Of a stretch of 64,000 bases of DNA, positions 25,188-33,569 are shown one piece after another (within the stretch, counting starts at the first letter, position 1; every line of letters begins with the position of its first letter). Origin of the DNA: Rhodococcus spongiicola (GTDB lineage: Bacteria; Actinomycetota; Actinomycetes; Mycobacteriales; Mycobacteriaceae); assembly GCF_004011835.1 (NCBI RefSeq), contig NZ_RKLN01000003.1, positions 663,512 to 727,511 on the forward strand. The letters run 5' to 3'. The notes below the pieces were generated by a model. That model was not told where the DNA came from, did not search any database, and saw nothing but the letters and a program-made list of their open reading frames with translations. Position numbers and translations under genes: made by a program.

Positions 25188-27509
25188 TCACTTACCGAAA
25201 CCCGCCTTCCGCAAGGCGTCGGCCATCGAGCCGTTCGCTCGGCCGGAATCGGAGCGACGGTCCCGCCCCTGACCAGCCGTTCGCTTGGCGGCCTGCCCAC
25301 TCGGGCGACGCCGCCCGCCGCCCTGATCGCTGCGTGAGCGCTTCGTGGCACCGACCTCGTCGTCGAGACGCAATGTAAGCCCGATGCGCTGGCGTTCGAC
25401 ATCGACCTCGAGCACCTTGACCTTGACGACGTCACCGGACTTCACGACGTCGCGCGGGTCGCTGACGAAGTTGCGCGACATCGCCGAGACGTGGACCAAT
25501 CCGTCCTGGTGAACGCCCACATCGACGAACGCGCCGAACGCCGCGACATTGGTGACGACGCCCTCGAGAATCATGCCGGGCGCGAGGTCGGCGACCTTCT
25601 CGATACCGGCGGTGAAAGTCGCAGTCTTGAACTCCGGCCGCGGGTCGCGGCCCGGCTTGTCGAGTTCCGCGATGATGTCGGTGACCGTCGGCAGACCGAA
25701 CCGTTCGTCGGCGAAGTCGGCCGGGTTCAGCGCCTGCAGGACCGCGGTGTTGCCGATCAGTTCCCCCACACCTGGGGCCGATCCGGCTGACGCCTCGAGA
25801 ATCCGGCGCACCACCGGGTACGCCTCGGGGTGCACGGCGGACGCGTCGAGCGGATCGTCGCCGTTCGGGATCCGGAGAAAGCCGGCGCACTGTTCGAAGG
25901 CCTTGGGTCCGAGCCGCGGCACGTCCTGGAGGCTCTTGCGGCTGCGGAACGGGCCGGTGCGGTCCCGGTGAGCGACGATGCTCTCCGCGAGCGAACCGGT
26001 GATGCCCGACACCCGCGACAGCAGCGGAACCGACGCGGTATTGACGTCGACGCCGACCGCGTTCACCGCGTCCTCGACGACGGCTCCGAGGGAACGCGCG
26101 AGCATCGTCTCGGATACGTCATGTTGGTACTGGCCGACGCCGATCGACTTGGGATCGATCTTGACGAGTTCGGCCAACGGGTCCTGCAGGCGTCGCGCGA
26201 TGGACACCGCGCCCCGGATCGACACGTCGAGATCGGGCAGTTCCTGCGACGCGTACGCCGACGCCGAGTACACCGACGCCCCGGCCTCGGAGACGACGAC
26301 CTTCGTCAGCCCGGCCTCGGGGAATTTCTCGATCAGCGCTGCCGCGAGCGCATCCGTCTCGCGGGATGCGGTGCCGTTGCCGATCGCGACGAGCTCGACG
26401 CCGTGCCTGGCTGCCAGGGCGGCGAGTGTCGCGAGGGACTGGTCCCATTTGTTGTGAGGCTGGTGCGGGTAGATCGTGTCGTGCGCGACGACCTTGCCGG
26501 TCGCATCGACGACCGCGACCTTCGTGCCGGTGCGGAATCCGGGGTCGAGGCCCATCGTCGCGCGGGTGCCGGCCGGTGCGGCGAGCAGCAGGTCCCTGAG
26601 GTTGGCCGCGAAGACGTCGACGGCGTCCTTCTCGGCGGCCTGTCGCAGCCGCATACGGGTGTCGATACCAAGCGTGATGAGCAGCTTGGTCTTCCAAGCC
26701 CAACGGACGGTGTCGAGCAGCCAGCGGTCTGCGGGACGTCCGCGGTCGGCGATCTGGAACCGCGTGGCGATCCGGGCCTCGTACAGGCTGGTCTCTCCCT
26801 GCCCCGGCGGCTCCTGATCGGGTGCCAGGGTGAGCGACAGGACCTCTTCCTTCTCGCCTCGGAACATCGCCAGGATGCGGTGCGACGGCAACTTCCCGAA
26901 CGGCTCGAAGAACTCGAAATAGTCGGCGAACTTGGCGCCGGCGTCTTCCTTGCCGGCACGCACCTTCGACTCGAGCCGGCCACGGTTCCACATCAGCTCG
27001 CGCAGCTCACCGACCAGGTCGGCGTCCTCGGCGAACCGCTCGACCAGGATCGCGCGGGCGCCTTCGAGCTGCTCGGCGGTGAACTGAGCCGGATCCTGAG
27101 TGGGATCGGTCAGCAAGGCGTCGGCGACGGGTTCATGACCGGCCTCACGCGCGATCTGCGCCTTGGTGCGCCGCTTCGGCTTGTACGGCAGGTAGACGTC
27201 CTCGAGCCGCGCCTTGGTGTCGGCCAGCAGGATCTGCTGCTCGAGACGATCGTCGAGCTTGCCCTGCGAACGGATGGACTCCAGGACCGCACCGCGCCGC
27301 TCGTCGAGTTCGCGCAGGTACCGCAGCCGCTCCTCGAGCCGGCGCAGCTGGGCGTCGTCGAGGGCTCCGGTGACCTCCTTGCGGTACCGGGCGATGAACG
27401 GGACCGTGGCGCCGCCGTCGAGAAGGTCGACGGCCGCGGCGACCTGCCCCTCCCGTATGTCGAGCTCTTCGGATATACGCTGGTTTACGGAGTTTAGAGC
27501 AGTCGTCAC
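25188..27509 (-). CDS. Tex family S1 RNA-binding transcription accessory protein
   Basis: A 773-residue Tex (Spt6-like) protein. Domains in order: N-terminal helix-turn-helix region (INQRISEELDIREGQVAAAV), YqgF/RNase H-like core (TMGLDPGFRTGTKVAVVDATG), helix-hairpin-helix (LQDVPRLGPKAFEQCAGFLR), then an S1 domain (GMILEGVVTNVAAFGAFVDVGVHQDGLVHVS). A basic Gly/Arg-rich tail ends in ADALRKAGFGK. It binds RNA or DNA and associates with RNA polymerase; the exact role varies among bacteria. GTG 27509 is chosen from family length; the longer frame to 27803 would overlap the divergent neighbour. Confidence 0.94.
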   Translation of the reverse strand: MTTALNSVNQRISEELDIREGQVAAAVDLLDGGATVPFIARYRKEVTGALDDAQLRRLEERLRYLRELDERRGAVLESIRSQGKLDDRLEQQILLADTKARLEDVYLPYKPKRRTKAQIAREAGHEPVADALLTDPTQDPAQFTAEQLEGARAILVERFAEDADLVGELRELMWNRGRLESKVRAGKEDAGAKFADYFEFFEPFGKLPSHRILAMFRGEKEEVLSLTLAPDQEPPGQGETSLYEARIATRFQIADRGRPADRWLLDTVRWAWKTKLLITLGIDTRMRLRQAAEKDAVDVFAANLRDLLLAAPAGTRATMGLDPGFRTGTKVAVVDATGKVVAHDTIYPHQPHNKWDQSLATLAALAARHGVELVAIGNGTASRETDALAAALIEKFPEAGLTKVVVSEAGASVYSASAYASQELPDLDVSIRGAVSIARRLQDPLAELVKIDPKSIGVGQYQHDVSETMLARSLGAVVEDAVNAVGVDVNTASVPLLSRVSGITGSLAESIVAHRDRTGPFRSRKSLQDVPRLGPKAFEQCAGFLRIPNGDDPLDASAVHPEAYPVVRRILEASAGSAPGVGELIGNTAVLQALNPADFADERFGLPTVTDIIAELDKPGRDPRPEFKTATFTAGIEKVADLAPGMILEGVVTNVAAFGAFVDVGVHQDGLVHVSAMSRNFVSDPRDVVKSGDVVKVKVLEVDVERQRIGLTLRLDDEVGATKRSRSDQGGGRRRPSGQAAKRTAGQGRDRRSDSGRANGSMADALRKAGFGK

Positions 27510-27594
27510 GGCGAACGACCCTACCGTCAGCCCACCCGACGCAGCGGTGTCCGGGGCCGGTACGCGGCCGGCTGCAAGATTGGTGGTGGCTCCG

Positions 27595-28527
27595 ATGATC
27601 GGACTGATACGAGGCCTCGCGATCGTCGCTCTCACGGCCACCGCGATCGCGGTCGGCACCACACCGTCCGAGGACGACACCACCGTAGGCAGTCCCAGCT
27701 CCACCGAACCAGAAACGGCACCGGTCGAACGTGCCCCGCTCAGACTCGCGGGCCACATCGACCAGGCGGTTTTCGCGGCCGCCGAACGTGGCGCGGACGT
27801 CACGATCGCGTTCCTCGACCGCCACGACGGCCACTACGAATCGTTCGGGGACGCCGTACCGTTCCCGACCGCTTCGCTGGCGAAGCTGTTCATCGCCGAC
27901 GACCTCTTCTACCGCGAGGAGAACACGGAACTGGGTCTGACCGCCCGCGAACACCGCCTCGTCGCGCGAATGCTCGAATCCTCGGACGACTTCGCAACCA
28001 CCGAACTCTGGAACAAGTACGGCACCTCAGACATCGTCCACGACGTCGCTGTGCGGTACCAGCTCGCCGCCACCGCGGTTCCCTACGACGGACGCTGGTG
28101 GAACACGACGACGACCGGACGCGACCTCGTCGACTACTACTCGGCCATGCTCACCGGTCGCGGCGGTCTGGACGCTCCGCACCGCGACGAATTGATGGGC
28201 TACCTGCACAACTTCACCCCGATCGCGGCGGACGGATACGACCAGAGTTTCGGAATCCCCGCGGGGCTTCCCGGCGCGACCGATATCGCAGTCAAGCAGG
28301 GGTGGATGTGCTGTAGCGGCGGCCGGTGGCTGCACCTGTCGACCGGCGTCATCGGCCCCGACGACCGGTACATCCTGGTCGTCGTGTCCCGGGAGGATCT
28401 CAACTACGGTGACGCCGAGCCGGACTACCCCGACACCTCGCTGACCACCGCCGTCGGCGACATCAGCGCCGCGCACGCACGCGAGACACTCACCGACGTC
28501 GTGCGAATCTTGTTCCCGCAGTTTTGA
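27595..28527 (+). CDS. LppW-like exported serine-hydrolase-fold (beta-lactamase-like) protein
   Basis: A 310-residue protein with an N-terminal hydrophobic export segment (LIRGLAIVALTATAIAVG) and a penicillin-binding/class A beta-lactamase-like domain. SxxK appears as TASLAKLF, an SDN-like element as SSDDFATTELW, and a KTG-like element as VKQGWMC. The Cys pair in GWMCCSG is unusual there. I do not see a clear omega-loop Glu, so beta-lactam hydrolysis is doubtful. The position, divergent and just before trmD, matches Mtb lppW (Rv2905), but no lipobox Cys is evident. Its TGA begins a three-copy 17-bp stop repeat. Confidence 0.75.
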   Translation: MIGLIRGLAIVALTATAIAVGTTPSEDDTTVGSPSSTEPETAPVERAPLRLAGHIDQAVFAAAERGADVTIAFLDRHDGHYESFGDAVPFPTASLAKLFIADDLFYREENTELGLTAREHRLVARMLESSDDFATTELWNKYGTSDIVHDVAVRYQLAATAVPYDGRWWNTTTTGRDLVDYYSAMLTGRGGLDAPHRDELMGYLHNFTPIAADGYDQSFGIPAGLPGATDIAVKQGWMCCSGGRWLHLSTGVIGPDDRYILVVVSREDLNYGDAEPDYPDTSLTTAVGDISAAHARETLTDVVRILFPQF

Positions 28528-28572
28528 ATCGACTGGGGCGTTGAATCGACCGGGGCGTTGAATCGACCGGAC
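28525..28572 (+). repeat. Stop-codon tandem repeat, 17-bp period, three copies
   Basis: TGA occurs at 28525 (the gene's own stop), 28542 and 28559, each in TTGAATCGACCGGGGCG-like units. The three stops occupy all three frames. Confidence 0.9.
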
Positions 28573-28622
28573 CCGAGTCGGCACCCACCCGGGTGGCCGG
28601 TGCCGAGGAGACACCAGACAGG

Positions 28623-28707
28623 CAGCGACCGATCAGGTGAGGCGACCGATCAGGACAGGCGACCGATCAGGACAGGCGACCGATCAGGACAGGCGACCGA
28701 TCAGGAA
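28623..28707 (-). repeat. Stop-codon tandem repeat, 17-bp period, five copies (trmD 3' end)
   Basis: TCA (TGA on minus) occurs at 28633, 28650, 28667, 28684 and 28701 with exact 17-bp spacing; 28701 is the trmD stop. The unit is AGGCGACCGATCAGGAC. Frames rotate with each copy. Confidence 0.93.
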
Positions 28708-29399
28708 AGCAGGTCTGGCCGGCGCTCGGCCGTGCGCTGTAGCGCCTGCGCCCGTCGCCAGGCAGCGACCTTCGCATGATCGCCCGACAGCAACACCGGC
28801 GGGACCTCGAGCCCACGCCAGGTGACCGGGCGTGTGTAGCTGGGGCCCTCGAGGAGCCCGTCGGAGAACGAATCCTCTTGGTGCGACTGCTCATTGCCCA
28901 GCACGCCGGGCAGCAACCGGACCACCGACTCGACCATGACCAGCACCGCGGCCTCGCCGCCGATGAGGACGTAGTCGCCGATCGAGACCTCCTCGACCCG
29001 CACCCGCCGAGCCGCGTCCTCGAACACTCGCTGGTCGATGCCCTCATACCGACCGCACGCGAAGACCAGATGATCCTCCTCGGCCCAACGACGCGCGGTC
29101 GCCTGGGTGAACGGCACCCCGGCGGGCGTCGGGACGACCAGCACGGCGTCGGGGTCCGGATCGCCGTTCTCGTCGGTGAGGACCTCGTCGAGCGCATCAC
29201 CCCACACCGTCGGCTTCATGACCATGCCGGGCCCGCCGCCGTACGGAGAATCGTCGACCGACTTGTGAACGTCGTGGGTCCAGCGGCGCAGATCGTGGAC
29301 GCCCACGGATATGAGTTCCTTGTCGATCGCCTTGCCGAGCAGCGCGGCGCGAAGCGGCTCGAGGTACTCGGGGAAGATCGTCACTACGTCGAGGCGCAT
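28701..29399 (-). CDS. trmD: tRNA (guanine-N1-)-methyltransferase
   Basis: A 232-residue SPOUT-class enzyme that methylates G37 of tRNA. It has [39 protein letters not shown] and [11 protein letters not shown], and the knot segment [21 protein letters not shown]. The C-terminus is [16 protein letters not shown]. It is the last gene of rpsP-khpA-rimM-trmD. Its stop codon is the first of five copies of a tandem repeat facing the convergent LppW-like gene. Confidence 0.97.
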   Translation of the reverse strand: MRLDVVTIFPEYLEPLRAALLGKAIDKELISVGVHDLRRWTHDVHKSVDDSPYGGGPGMVMKPTVWGDALDEVLTDENGDPDPDAVLVVPTPAGVPFTQATARRWAEEDHLVFACGRYEGIDQRVFEDAARRVRVEEVSIGDYVLIGGEAAVLVMVESVVRLLPGVLGNEQSHQEDSFSDGLLEGPSYTRPVTWRGLEVPPVLLSGDHAKVAAWRRAQALQRTAERRPDLLS

Positions 29400-29409
29400 G
29401 GCGGTTCCG

Positions 29410-29976
29410 TCATTCCTCGTCGCTGCTGTCCCCGAAACCCGGGTCCAGCAGGCCTTCCGGCGGGTCTATCTCGATGACGCCCTCGGCGACGGCGACCGTC
29501 GGGACGATCGCGGTCACGAACGGCACCAGGATCTCGCCCGAACTCTCGCCTTCGGGACGGACCGACAGCAATTCTCCTGCGGCGGAATGCAATACCTCGA
29601 TCACCGTGCCGACGGACTTGCCGGCGTCGGGGCGTCCGGCGGCCATACGCACAGCCAGACCCTCGAGCTCGTGATCGTAGAACTCGTCGGGATCATCGGA
29701 GGGAGTGAGATCGGCGGTGTCGATCACGAACAAGGTGCCGCGCATGTCGTCGGCAGTGTTTCGATCGGCGACATCGCTCAGGCGTAGCAGAAGCCGCCCG
29801 GAATGTTCCCGGACGGCTTCCACCACGAATGTGCGCAGCGTCTTCTCGCGCGGCTTGCGACCCCGTAGCTCGGCACCGACGGCGAAGCGCTCCCCGGGCT
29901 CGTCGGTGCGAACCTCGACGACCAACTCTCCCTTGATGCCGTGCGACTTGACGACGCGGCCCACGACGAGTTCCAC
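29410..29976 (-). CDS. rimM: 16S rRNA processing protein RimM
   Basis: A 188-residue 30S maturation factor that binds S19. The N-terminal RimM domain has [20 protein letters not shown] and the C-terminal PRC-barrel has [15 protein letters not shown], with [24 protein letters not shown] terminal sequence. GTG 29976 gives the family start; the long upstream frame to 30450 is antisense-like noise over rpsP. It lies 8 nt after khpA and 10 nt before trmD. Confidence 0.95.
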   Translation of the reverse strand: MELVVGRVVKSHGIKGELVVEVRTDEPGERFAVGAELRGRKPREKTLRTFVVEAVREHSGRLLLRLSDVADRNTADDMRGTLFVIDTADLTPSDDPDEFYDHELEGLAVRMAAGRPDAGKSVGTVIEVLHSAAGELLSVRPEGESSGEILVPFVTAIVPTVAVAEGVIEIDPPEGLLDPGFGDSSDEE

Positions 29977-29984
29977 AGCGGGTC

Positions 29985-30227
29985 TTACAGATCGGTGTCG
30001 ACGACGTCGACGCGGATCCCGCGTCCTCCGATTCCGGAGACGAGGGTCCGCAGGGCGGTCGCGGTGCGACCACCACGACCGATTACCTTGCCGAGGTCGT
30101 CGGGGTGCACATGCACCTCGACGGTGCGCCCCCGACGGCCGGCGATCAGCTCGACGCGAACGTCGTCGGGGTTGGCGACGATTCCACGGACGAGATGCTC
30201 GACGGCATCGGCGACAACGGCGCTCAT
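29985..30227 (-). CDS. khpA: KH-domain RNA-binding protein KhpA
   Basis: An 80-residue single KH domain with the GxxG loop in LGKVIGRGGRTATALRTLVS. It probably acts with a KhpB/Jag partner on RNAs linked to cell elongation, as in other Gram-positives. ATG 30227 overlaps the rpsP stop by 1 nt. Mtb Rv2908c has the same place. Confidence 0.93.
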   Translation of the reverse strand: MSAVVADAVEHLVRGIVANPDDVRVELIAGRRGRTVEVHVHPDDLGKVIGRGGRTATALRTLVSGIGGRGIRVDVVDTDL

Positions 30228-30682
30228 TACTCGGCAGCCTCGGCGTCAGCGGCGGGAGCCTCCGACTCTGCCGCCTCTGCAGCGTCCTGCTTGGCGGACT
30301 TCTTCTTCTTGGGCGTGATGGCCTCGGAAGCCGGCTCGTTCTCGGCCTGCGCCAGCGCGGCCTGGAACAGCTCGAGCTTGGTCGGCTTCGGCTCCGCCTT
30401 CTTGAGGGTGCCCTCGGCACCGGGCAGGCCCTTGAACTTCTGCCAGTCACCGGTGATCTTCAGCAGGTTCTCGACCGGCTCGGTCGGCTGCGCGCCGACA
30501 CCCAGCCAGTACTGAGCGCGCTCCGAGTCGATCTCGATCAGCGACGGCTCTTCCTTCGGGTGGTACTTGCCGATGGTCTCGATCGCACGGCCGTTGCGGC
30601 GGGTGCGGGAGTCCGCGACGATGATCCGGTACTGCGGGTTGCGGATCTTGCCGAGTCGGGTGAGCTTGATCTTGACAGCCAT
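30227..30682 (-). CDS. rpsP: 30S ribosomal protein S16
   Basis: A 151-residue S16: [39 protein letters not shown] and [18 protein letters not shown]. The C-terminal extension is Lys/Ala/Glu-rich, as in other actinobacteria. ATG 30682 is the family start. It is the first gene of the rpsP-khpA-rimM-trmD operon. Confidence 0.97.
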   Translation of the reverse strand: MAVKIKLTRLGKIRNPQYRIIVADSRTRRNGRAIETIGKYHPKEEPSLIEIDSERAQYWLGVGAQPTEPVENLLKITGDWQKFKGLPGAEGTLKKAEPKPTKLELFQAALAQAENEPASEAITPKKKKSAKQDAAEAAESEAPAADAEAAE

Positions 30683-31007
30683 GAGCTGTTTCCCCTTCAG
30701 TGCGCGCTGTGCACACGTGTCACGTGCAATTCGGCGACCCACCAGGATGGTGGGCCCGGTTTTGCCTCTTTCCTGTGACCGCCGCGCGGTACGTAACCGG
30801 ATGCGACGAACAGCCGTTCATTCTGCCAGACGGCATCCGCGGAACGAAAACGCAGGGCACCCGACACCACCTGGGCTCCGCGATAGCACCTACTCCGCTC
30901 CCCGCGTACGAGCCGCGCGACGACCGAACCTGGTCCGGTGACACTCCCGACACCTCCAAGTACGCACTTTTTGCGGTGCCGCACTTTTTGCGGTATGGTA
31001 ATCCGGT
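30683..31007. other. Divergent intergenic region, rpsP / HTH-VWA-HDAC cassette
   Basis: The 325 bp hold the rpsP promoter (leftward, not pinpointed) and, at the right end, the repeated element 30963-30994 and a -10-like TATGGT just before ATG 31008. No gene is convincing here. This is also where synteny with the Mtb Rv2909c block ends. Confidence 0.55.
30963..30994 (+). promoter_or_regulatory. Direct repeat of CGCACTTTTTGCGGT upstream of the cassette
   Basis: The 15-bp element occurs twice (30963-30977 and 30980-30994), 17 bp apart. Each copy is itself partly symmetric (CGCA-TTTTT-TGCG-like). The second copy abuts TATGGTAAT, 14 nt before the ATG at 31008. This looks like a tandem regulator site over the promoter core, probably of the first gene's product or another HTH protein. 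Confidence 0.55.
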
Positions 31008-31379
31008 ATGCCCGATCGATACGCCCGAATCCGGGCCGAACTCGCTCACGCAGAGTCCGCCGACCCGCCGACCGCCTTGTCGCATCTGCGGGTCGTGTTG
31101 GAAGAAGTGAGCTATCTGCTCGATGAGCAGCTGGCTCACGCGATCGTCGACGGTGAACTGTCGCTGCGCTCTGCAGGTGCGAAAGCAGGCCTGACCGAGA
31201 ACGCCGTCGGCCCACGACTGGCCCGCACACCCATGCTCGCCCCCTACGCCCGCCCAGATGGTCGCGTGACCGCCAAAGAAGTCCAGCTGGCCCGATACGA
31301 GAGAAAAAGGGGTGGAACATCAGCCACCCCATCGACCGCTCCGAAGCCGTTGCGGTTCAAACCACGCCGCAACACCTGA
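31008..31379 (+). CDS. Small HTH-like protein, first gene of the VWA-HDAC cassette
   Basis: A 123-residue protein with no close family that I can name. Residues about 45-75 (LSLRSAGAKAGLTENAVGPR) look like a helix-turn-helix (A-G-A-x-A-G-L-x-x-x-x-V). The N-terminal part is helical (LSHLRVVLEEVSYLLDEQL) and the C-terminus is very basic (PLRFKPRRNT), fitting nucleic-acid binding. It lies 14 nt after a -10-like box and 21 nt before the VWA gene. It could autoregulate through the direct repeat upstream. Confidence 0.55.
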   Translation: MPDRYARIRAELAHAESADPPTALSHLRVVLEEVSYLLDEQLAHAIVDGELSLRSAGAKAGLTENAVGPRLARTPMLAPYARPDGRVTAKEVQLARYERKRGGTSATPSTAPKPLRFKPRRNT

Positions 31380-31400
31380 ACTCTGCTGAAAGGACCGACC

Positions 31401-32042
31401 TTGCCCAACCTGGAACTCACACACCTCGTGTTTCTGCTCGATCGTTCCGGATCGATGCAGATCATCAAATCCGACGTCGAGGGTGGTTTCGCGGCGTTCA
31501 TCGACGAGCAACGCGCAGTCACCGGCGAGTGCACGGTGACCTTGGCGCAGTTCGACACGAAGTACGAGGTTGTCTATCGGGACGTTCCGCTCGAGGATGT
31601 CCCGGCGCTGGACCTGCAGCCACGGTCGAGCACCGCACTGCTCGACGCGATGGGCAAGCTCATCACCGACATCAGCGCGGAACACTCCGCTCTCTCAGAG
31701 GAGGAACGTCCGGGAGCGGTGATCGTCGCGATCATGACCGACGGCTTGGAGAACGCCAGCCGTACCTGGACCCGCCCTGCCATCAAGAAGCTTGTGGAAC
31801 TGCACACGAATCAATACGACTGGCAGTTCCTGTACATGGGTGCCGATCAGGATGCTATCGAGGTCGGCACCGACCTCGGTGTCAAACGCGAACAGTCACT
31901 TACCTACAGCAAGGGAAAGTCGCGCGACGCGATGTCGGCGGCATCGGCCAACATCCGCAGCTACCGCGACGCCAAACAGATCAGCCCCTCTGCCCCCATG
32001 CCCGCGTTCAGCCCCCAGCAACGAGTAGACGCCGAAGACTGA
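31401..32042 (+). CDS. VWA-domain protein (MIDAS-containing)
   Basis: A 213-residue single von Willebrand A domain, cytoplasmic (no signal peptide). The metal site DxSxS is FLLDRSGSMQ near residue 14. The downstream Thr (RSSTALLDAMG) and Asp (IMTDGLENAS) complete the MIDAS. The C-terminal segment WQFLYMGADQDAIEVG and a Ser/Ala-rich helix are shared with phage- or island-borne VWA proteins. TTG 31401 is the start, supported by GAAAGGA 6 nt upstream. Such proteins usually act as Mg-dependent protein-binding partners; the partner could be the HDAC-like enzyme that follows. Confidence 0.82.
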   Translation: MPNLELTHLVFLLDRSGSMQIIKSDVEGGFAAFIDEQRAVTGECTVTLAQFDTKYEVVYRDVPLEDVPALDLQPRSSTALLDAMGKLITDISAEHSALSEEERPGAVIVAIMTDGLENASRTWTRPAIKKLVELHTNQYDWQFLYMGADQDAIEVGTDLGVKREQSLTYSKGKSRDAMSAASANIRSYRDAKQISPSAPMPAFSPQQRVDAED

Positions 32043-32178
32043 CGCGAAGACGCGGAGCGGGCCCCCGGTTCTGCCCAAGACGCGACGCCCTCACCGGAGA
32101 CGACACCGGCACGGGCGTGCGAGCCCACCATCCCACCCCGACTGACGAACCGCGAGCAGAAACAGAGGCGGTGGCGAC

Positions 32179-33186
32179 ATGAAGATCTACTACAGTCCCG
32201 AGTACGTCGGCGCCGCCTACGGCTTCGACACCACCCGCAAGGCCGGATGGATCGCGGACTCGCTGACCGATCGGCCGATCGACGGCGTCGAACTTCTGGC
32301 GCCGCCACCGCTCACACCCGACGAACTCGAACGCGTCCACGATCCCGAGTACATCGAGGCAGTACGGACCGGTGAGCTGCGGTACCTCGCCGAGTCTCAG
32401 GGATTCGACTGGGACCCAGCACTGTGGCGGATGGTGCTCGCATCCAACGGAGGCGTGCTCGCCGCCGCCCGCGCCGCCCTCGACGACGGTGTCGCTGGAT
32501 CGCTGTCGTCCGGGTTGCACCACGCAAAGCGCGACCGCGGCGACGGATTCTGCACATTCAACGGCCTTGTCGTTGCCGCGAAGACACTCCTCGACGAGAG
32601 CGTTGCCCGTTCGGTTCTGATCCTCGATCTCGACGCTCATTGTGGGGGCGGGACTGCCCAACTCGTCGACCGCGACCCACGCATCTGGCACGAAGACGTC
32701 TCCGTCGACGCATTCGACCACTATTCCGGCCACACGAATTCGGCACTCTGGGAAGTCGACCAAGCCGAAGACTATCTGCTCACAGTCAGACAGGCCGTTG
32801 CACAAGCCGACCGGATCGGGCCCTTTGACCTGTGCCTGTACAACGCCGGGATGGATCCTTACGAGCGGTGCGGAATCGGCGGGCTGGAAGGGGTCACCGC
32901 GGAAGTACTAGAGCAGCGCGAGCAGATCGTCTTCGACTGGTGCCGTCAGCGGGGACTGCCGGTCGCTTTCGCCATGGCCGGCGGCTACGTCGGATCCCGC
33001 CTCGACCAGACCACACTCGTCGACCTGCACCGACTCACCCTTACAAAGGGAGCCATAGCAACCACCCGCGTCCGATCTCGTGACCTTCAGGTATCCGGAA
33101 CCGCCCGGCAGCCAACGGGGCCACATCCCACCTCGGGTACCTTCGATATGTGGCCCGAACCAGTCGACATAGCCGACCCGCACTGA
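32179..33186 (+). CDS. Histone-deacetylase-family (class II-like) hydrolase
   Basis: A 335-residue arginase/HDAC-fold enzyme. The zinc/catalytic core is present: SSGLHHAKRDRGDGFCTFNG (tandem His), LILDLDAHCGGGTAQL (Asp and His ligands), NAGMDPYERC (Asp ligand) and MAGGYVGS (glycine loop; the common Tyr is present). Bacterial relatives deacetylate acetyl-lysine, acetylpolyamines or other amides; the substrate is unknown. The last 30 or so residues are not HDAC-like and read through the promoter and start of the following gene (overlap 33150-33186). It lies 136 nt after the VWA gene. Confidence 0.82.
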   Translation: MKIYYSPEYVGAAYGFDTTRKAGWIADSLTDRPIDGVELLAPPPLTPDELERVHDPEYIEAVRTGELRYLAESQGFDWDPALWRMVLASNGGVLAAARAALDDGVAGSLSSGLHHAKRDRGDGFCTFNGLVVAAKTLLDESVARSVLILDLDAHCGGGTAQLVDRDPRIWHEDVSVDAFDHYSGHTNSALWEVDQAEDYLLTVRQAVAQADRIGPFDLCLYNAGMDPYERCGIGGLEGVTAEVLEQREQIVFDWCRQRGLPVAFAMAGGYVGSRLDQTTLVDLHRLTLTKGAIATTRVRSRDLQVSGTARQPTGPHPTSGTFDMWPEPVDIADPH

Positions 33187-33569
33187 TCGTGCTGGTCGTC
33201 GTGGCAGCCGGCGGATGCCTAGCGCTCGGCTGGTGGCAGTGGACCCGATTCGAGTCTGTCGGTGGCAACGGCCAGAACCTCGGCTACGCCCTCCAGTGGC
33301 CCCTCTTCGCGGCGTTCGTGATCTACGCCTACCGCCGCTTCGTCCAACTCGAGGACGACCGCGAACAGGACGACGCCGACGGCCCGGCGGCGGGTGCGGC
33401 GACCGACCAGCCGACCGATGTTCCCGAGGGGTTGTTGCCGGAGCGCCCGAAGGTCGAATCGGTGACGACTGCCGAGGATCTCGAGGACCCCGAGGCCCGG
33501 CAGATGCTCGAGTACAACGATTACCTCGCTGAGCTGTCGGCTCGCGAGCCCGATAGGAGCGACAAGTGA
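33150..33569 (+). CDS. Small membrane protein (LprD/Rv1343c-like)
   Basis: A 139-residue protein with two hydrophobic segments: ALIVLVVVAAGGCLALGWW at the N-terminus and NLGYALQWPLFAAFVIYAY, then an acidic cytoplasmic tail (EDDREQDDADG). The Trp-Gln-Trp motif after the first helix and its position before DUF3817 match Mtb Rv1343c. The GTG start at 33150 lies inside the end of the HDAC gene. It overlaps the next gene by 4 nt. Confidence 0.75.
   Translation: MARTSRHSRPALIVLVVVAAGGCLALGWWQWTRFESVGGNGQNLGYALQWPLFAAFVIYAYRRFVQLEDDREQDDADGPAAGAATDQPTDVPEGLLPERPKVESVTTAEDLEDPEARQMLEYNDYLAELSAREPDRSDK

Noticed and set aside
25830..27497. 555-codon plus-strand ORF opposite tex
   Set aside because: Antisense of Tex; Arg/Asp-rich composition and no domain.
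28525..28707. Insertion-sequence remnant or transposon ends
   Set aside because: The short tandem units show no inverted termini or transposase fragment, and each is anchored at a gene's own stop codon.
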